DNA from: Polytrichum commune
Lineage: Eukaryota; Streptophyta; Polytrichopsida; Polytrichales; Polytrichaceae
Length of the DNA stretch: 64,000 nucleotides
Direction: 5' to 3'
Assembly (NCBI GenBank): GCA_950295325.1
Contig: OX485807.1
Span: 14,099,001 to 14,163,000 of the forward strand
The notes beneath the pieces were generated by a model. The model worked only from the letters and a program-made list of their open reading frames with translations. It did no database searches and had not been told where the DNA came from. Positions 60,345-64,000 of the stretch are shown here, piece by piece. The translations under genes were made by a program, and so were the position numbers. Every line of letters begins with the position of its first letter. Within the stretch, counting starts at the first letter, position 1.

Positions 60345-60442
60345 TGATTGCTTTATCTATTCACTCTATTAGGTATGTATTGCAAAGCAAGAAAACTACC
60401 TAATCAGTGAATAACAACAAAAAGTACATAGAGTAATCTGAT

Positions 60443-61189
60443 TTAGACTTCATCATCCCACAGTAAAACCCTTGCTTTTAGCGGGGATGAGCTGGGTCTG
60501 TGACTGCCCTGTAATTCCAGGCTGGGAGTACCGGCTCCAGCTGGCGAGTTTTCGGTGAGGCTAATAGTTCCATTGTCCGGGGTAGCAGCTGGGCTCCCCC
60601 AGAGTGACGATAGTCTGCCAGGGGACTGCGTGGCATCGTTAGGGTTGCGGCTACTGCGACCTCCTCCCCGTCCTCGGTATGCTCGGCCGCCACGGACTGA
60701 GCCACTGCGGCCACCTGCATTGCTTCTGCCGCGACCTCCTCTAATATTTCTCTCTGATGGTGACGAATTCAAGTTGAATTTATGTCGTTTGTAAGGAGAG
60801 GGTGCTTGGCTAGGAGATCCAGGATGTGCTAAAGAGAACTTAGGTCCCTTAAGTAATCTCTCAATCTTGCTTGCTAATGGAGTGTCTGTGATTTCCATAA
60901 GTAGTCTCTGATTGGGATTTTCAGAGAGTTGTATGGCGGCATTGATCATGTGCTCTCTTGTGATGTGGAAAACAATTGCTGCTTTAGCTGCCACTCTTGC
61001 TGACTCTCTCATCCAAATCATGAAGGCAGCAAGTCTAGCAATAGCGGTAGGGTAATTAGGAAAGAAGATCTCTAACTTGTTGACCATTGTCCAAACCGCG
61101 TGATCAAACCAAATAATGGATCCCTTACATCCATTAGTGGCTCTAGGATTACAAAGACATCGCATATAGGGTCTTTGCACATTCCACAT
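60443..61189 (-). CDS. RGG-rich region of the Penelope-like element
   Basis: The N-terminal half is mixed and partly helical (GCKGSIIWFDHAVWTMVNKL, ARVAAKAAIVFHITREHM). The C-terminal half is a basic, glycine/arginine-rich stretch (RGGRGRSNAGG, RGGRAYRGRGGGRSSRNP) typical of nucleic-acid-binding RGG proteins, followed by an S/P-rich tail. It is in the same frame as 61220-62179 and separated from it only by a TGA. I know no standard domain for it. A role in RNA packaging is a guess. Confidence 0.65.
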   Translation of the reverse strand: MWNVQRPYMRCLCNPRATNGCKGSIIWFDHAVWTMVNKLEIFFPNYPTAIARLAAFMIWMRESARVAAKAAIVFHITREHMINAAIQLSENPNQRLLMEITDTPLASKIERLLKGPKFSLAHPGSPSQAPSPYKRHKFNLNSSPSERNIRGGRGRSNAGGRSGSVRGGRAYRGRGGGRSSRNPNDATQSPGRLSSLWGSPAATPDNGTISLTENSPAGAGTPSLELQGSHRPSSSPLKARVLLWDDEV

Positions 61190-61219
61190 CTCGGATAGGT
61201 GCGATTCCTTGCGATTGTG

Positions 61220-62179
61220 TCATGTAGGTAGGTCTTGTTTTGTATGAAGCTTGACTTCTAGAGTAGTACACTTAGCATGATCAAACATGGTAAGTGGGAA
61301 AGCATGTGTGAGATCCATTGGAGCCCTTAACACTCCAATGTTATTCAATGCTTGTTTTTTGCAACAATCTACCTCTTGATCTGTGAATCCTGTCCAAGCT
61401 TGCCACATAGGGATAGAAATAGGAGCTAAGAGGTTTGTGTTACCTATAGCCCACATTCTGTGTTGGTAGTCAACCACAAGAAGCTCCACACTTCGAGATG
61501 GTTTGATCGGTACCACTGGGCCCTTGCTTGTGATCATTGTATTTTTCTGTTTTTCCATTTGGGTTGAGAGTATGCCATCGCAGTATTCCTCCAGCGCATT
61601 TTTGTCAGCATCAGAAATCCGGAGTTTGGCCAGTAGCGGGTGCGTACTGCTGCCTTTGTTCTCTGTCTGCCCAGAAAGAGTTAGAGCAGACTCACTGCTC
61701 AACTCATCTTCATTGGCCAGTTTCAGTGCTTCCTCGACCCGTTGCGCAAGCTGTGCAGACCTGACAGCATCCCTTTCGTCATCAATTATTAGCTCAGACA
61801 GTCTGGACTGCGCAACCCTCAATCTGTTCACCGTTTTCGGCTTGTCTGAGGTAGCTGTAACGAATAGAGAAGTCCATGCTGCGAGATCCAGTGAGTCCAA
61901 CAGCAGTGGACCATGCACACCTTCATCGTCTGCTTCATTGATAACAACGATATCAGATTCTTGAATGAAACTATGAAACTCTGGTACGTCGATTGCTGCC
62001 ATGGTGGTTTGTACCGCCGGTATAGGGGCAGGCAGTGGAGGTCCGTATCCGAGAGAGACCATATCATTACACCATGTTTGTGTTTTTGGATCCGACTGTC
62101 TCACATTGTTTTTCACATGTATTGTTAGTATTCGTAGGTAGCATAGATATATACAAGAATGAATGGTAGCAGCTTCCAC
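61220..62179 (-). CDS. N-terminal region of the Penelope-like element, unknown function
   Basis: 319 codons from the first ATG. Later starts at MVSLGYGPPLP or MAAIDVPEFHSF are possible. It contains acidic segments (IQESDIVVINEADDEGVHGP), a helical charged stretch (RDAVRSAQLAQRVEEALKL) and a hydrophobic block (LLAPISIPMWQAWTGFT) before HAFPLTMFDHAK. It ends at a TGA at 61220-61222, but a GT-AG intron at 61143-61271 (129 nt) would remove that stop and continue in frame into the RGG region. I recognise no domain. Confidence 0.6.
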   Translation of the reverse strand: MEAATIHSCIYLCYLRILTIHVKNNVRQSDPKTQTWCNDMVSLGYGPPLPAPIPAVQTTMAAIDVPEFHSFIQESDIVVINEADDEGVHGPLLLDSLDLAAWTSLFVTATSDKPKTVNRLRVAQSRLSELIIDDERDAVRSAQLAQRVEEALKLANEDELSSESALTLSGQTENKGSSTHPLLAKLRISDADKNALEEYCDGILSTQMEKQKNTMITSKGPVVPIKPSRSVELLVVDYQHRMWAIGNTNLLAPISIPMWQAWTGFTDQEVDCCKKQALNNIGVLRAPMDLTHAFPLTMFDHAKCTTLEVKLHTKQDLPT

Positions 62180-62199
62180 ACTGCTAATGGGTATTCAAT

Positions 62200-62394
62200 A
62201 GAGAGTTGGGCATTTCTTGAGAGAAGCTAAGCTTACTTTCAAGCATAGTTCTTTTTTCAAATAGCATCCTCTTAGTAAGAGGCCATACCATTCTTCCATA
62301 TATCTATGTATCTATCAAAACCAGGGAGGGTGGGTGGGATCATTCCCTCATCCCATTGCAATACAAATGTTAAAACATAACACTTTTAGAGTTT
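62200..62394 (-). repeat. Terminal direct repeat, upstream copy
   Basis: 195 bp, the same as 56962-57156 apart from aaatagcatc versus aaataacatc. It lies just 5' of the first open frame and may supply the promoter. Confidence 0.9.
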
Positions 62395-62550
62395 TCTCCT
62401 ATGGTTGGGTGGTTGAGCTTAGACCAAGATATAATTGGTCTATGAGTTAATTAAACGCAACAAAGAAAATAAACATAGTTTTCAACTCATCATTTTGATT
62501 GATAGTTGTTGTTGCGAAGTTGGTGGCAAACCTATGTGAGGGTTGTTACA
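62395..62550 (-). repeat. Fragment of a related LTR
   Basis: Read on the minus strand it starts TGTAACAACCCTCACATAGG and continues actatcaatcaaaatgatga, then tcttggtctaagctcaacca. It is a diverged copy of the first ~155 bp of the solo LTRs at 30505 and 54846. It stops where the Penelope-like repeat begins. The rest of the LTR is not on the other side of that element, so the junction is a truncation or rearrangement. Confidence 0.65.
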
Positions 62551-64000
62551 TGTGGGGAATGGATTATTAAAATTGCATTACAAAATTGTAATATGCTTGA
62601 ATGTATAATTTTGAGCATATAAGATACCTTTACAATCTACTACAATTTGTGGGGTGTCTGCAAGATATGACTTTAGATGAACATATGAGAATGCCCATGT
62701 GTAATCATGCGGAGATGGTACACAATAAATGGCTCCAACAATCCAGCAACAAAATGACTTGCTTATATGAAGCGACAATGAACAATATGATTCATGCATA
62801 TTGCAAATTACATGTTGTGGTTGAAAGGTGATTATAGTGGTAAAGGCTCAAAATTTGCGTCTTTGAAGTTGAAGGTTATTGCTAGGTGTGGAGATCCAAG
62901 TTGTTGGCAGATGCCATGAAGTCATGTTCGGGGGTAGAAAATCTTAACACAAAGGATTTTTTGACTCCACCAAACACAAACTTGATATGTGACCAAGTGC
63001 CAATTATGACTTATATCAACTTGACCAATGAAATTATTTTATTCCTTGCCTAACAATAAGGCAAAAAATACATGCATAGATGACTCCTTGAATTTTGTTG
63101 AGCATGGTGTGGCTCACACCACATTAGTTTGGTTTAATTTAGTAAGAAGTGTACATTGAGGCTTTTTTTTTGAAACATCCAGCTAGTCCAAGGTATTGAC
63201 CCGCTTGTGAGCATTTCCCGACTCCACGTACAAGTTTGGTAGTTGGATTGACTTGGGAAGTGTCTTGTCTAGTAAGCAATGATAAGTCACAAAGATTGTC
63301 ATTCCAAGTTTCAAATTGCAGTTGAGATGCAAATGTTCTCATTCTCTTTTAATGATCACACAATGTCTCCCAATTGTGTTTGTTATTGAACCTAGAATGA
63401 TGTCTATATATATATATATATATATGATTTTATTTTTTTAGCCACAAGTCAAATTTTCACGTAGCATGTGTTATTTTGTTTTTCATTGCTAAATGACGAG
63501 CCTTGTTGTATATAATGACTCAAATTTAGGTGAAATATTAAGGACGAAGCCTGGCCATGTACCTCACAAAGAAAACTTATAAATAATCTCAAAAAATATT
63601 AAAACTACATGCAAGGTTTGAACAATAAACACATACCACTATGAAAAACATTTGGTTTCAATTATAGCAAAATCACTCTCCACCCTAATAAGATCATGCA
63701 AATAAAATGCTTTTGCGCTCAAATGAATGTCAATTCATGGTTCCAAAACAAAGAGACAATGAACTCTTCTTCCTCGAATTTCAAAGTCTTTGTATGATTG
63801 TACATGCCACGAATTGTTCTCCATTGACATTGTATGCACAATTCCATTTGAGATTCTTGTTTTCAAATACCCCCCCCCCCTTTCATATGGCCGACTTGTG
63901 GGAGTGTGTCCTTAGTGCTTCCCAACACACCTAAGTTAAGGTTGGAATGCGCATTCAAAATACGATAACCATTCACGCTCAATAATCAACATGAATGAGG
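62551..64000. other. Intergenic DNA at the window end, no gene recognised
   Basis: AT-rich, with a (ta)n microsatellite at about 63408-63425 and a 10-C run near 63871. No domains seen. Confidence 0.4.

Larger units (their letters stand above)
56962..62394 (-). mobile_element. Penelope-like retroelement with 195-bp direct repeats
   Basis: The body, about 5.4 kb, lies between two 195-bp direct repeats (56962-57156 and 62200-62394) in which I see a single difference. All coding frames are on the minus strand, in the order N-terminal acidic region, RGG-rich region, Penelope-type N-terminal region, RT. Penelope-like elements commonly have such terminal repeats and, unusually for retroelements, may keep introns. 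No GIY-YIG endonuclease follows the RT, so it resembles the endonuclease-less (Athena/Coprina) branch, which is known from rotifers, fungi, protists and a lycophyte. No telomeric repeats and no clear target duplication are seen at the ends. Confidence 0.78.

Overview
This window is nuclear DNA of a land plant with a large, repeat-rich genome. The evidence is a CCCH/RRM regulator family known from land plants, spliceosomal GT-AG introns, plant-type En/Spm (CACTA) and Ty1/copia elements, tRNA-derived SINEs, and AT-rich filler. A retroelement of the Penelope class, rare in flowering plants, hints at a fern, lycophyte or other seedless lineage (inference, low confidence). There are no rRNA genes, CRISPR arrays or prokaryotic features, and I recognised no tRNA genes.

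Layout: (1) 1-3095, intergenic DNA with a short tandem array and a hairpin. (2) 3096-16981, one complete 13.9-kb CACTA transposon with perfect 32-bp terminal inverted repeats and a TTT target duplication. It carries a broken tnp2-type transposase on the minus strand and a second En/Spm-type gene on the plus strand, with 33-bp tandem repeats in the region between them. (3) 16985-21580, old repeats, a foldback element and a degenerate TCGACT-motif repeat field. (4) 21586-25845, a decayed Ty1/copia element (minus strand) with both LTRs, inserted into that same repeat field. (5) 25846-37700, gene-poor DNA with foldback MITEs (TAA/TTA target duplications), a solo LTR, a ~275-bp tandem repeat and a GC-rich patch. 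(6) 37761-42242, the only host gene I can support. It is a nine-exon minus-strand gene whose spliced frame is open for 750 codons: CCCH finger, OST-HTH/LOTUS-like domain, RRM and, unexpectedly, a C-terminal RING finger. (7) 43220-45540, a ~200-260-bp tandem array upstream of it. (8) 47638-56960, MITE, SINE copies, and a solo LTR with a SINE nested inside it. (9) 56962-62394, a Penelope-like retroelement flanked by nearly identical 195-bp direct repeats, with RT, an RGG-rich region and apparent introns. (10) 62395-64000, an LTR fragment and unassigned DNA.

The two most interesting items are the predicted RING extension on the CCCH-RRM gene and the near-intact, intron-bearing, apparently endonuclease-less Penelope-like element. 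The host gene probably acts in RNA binding or turnover. Everything else is transposon biology, with nested insertions that give a relative history.
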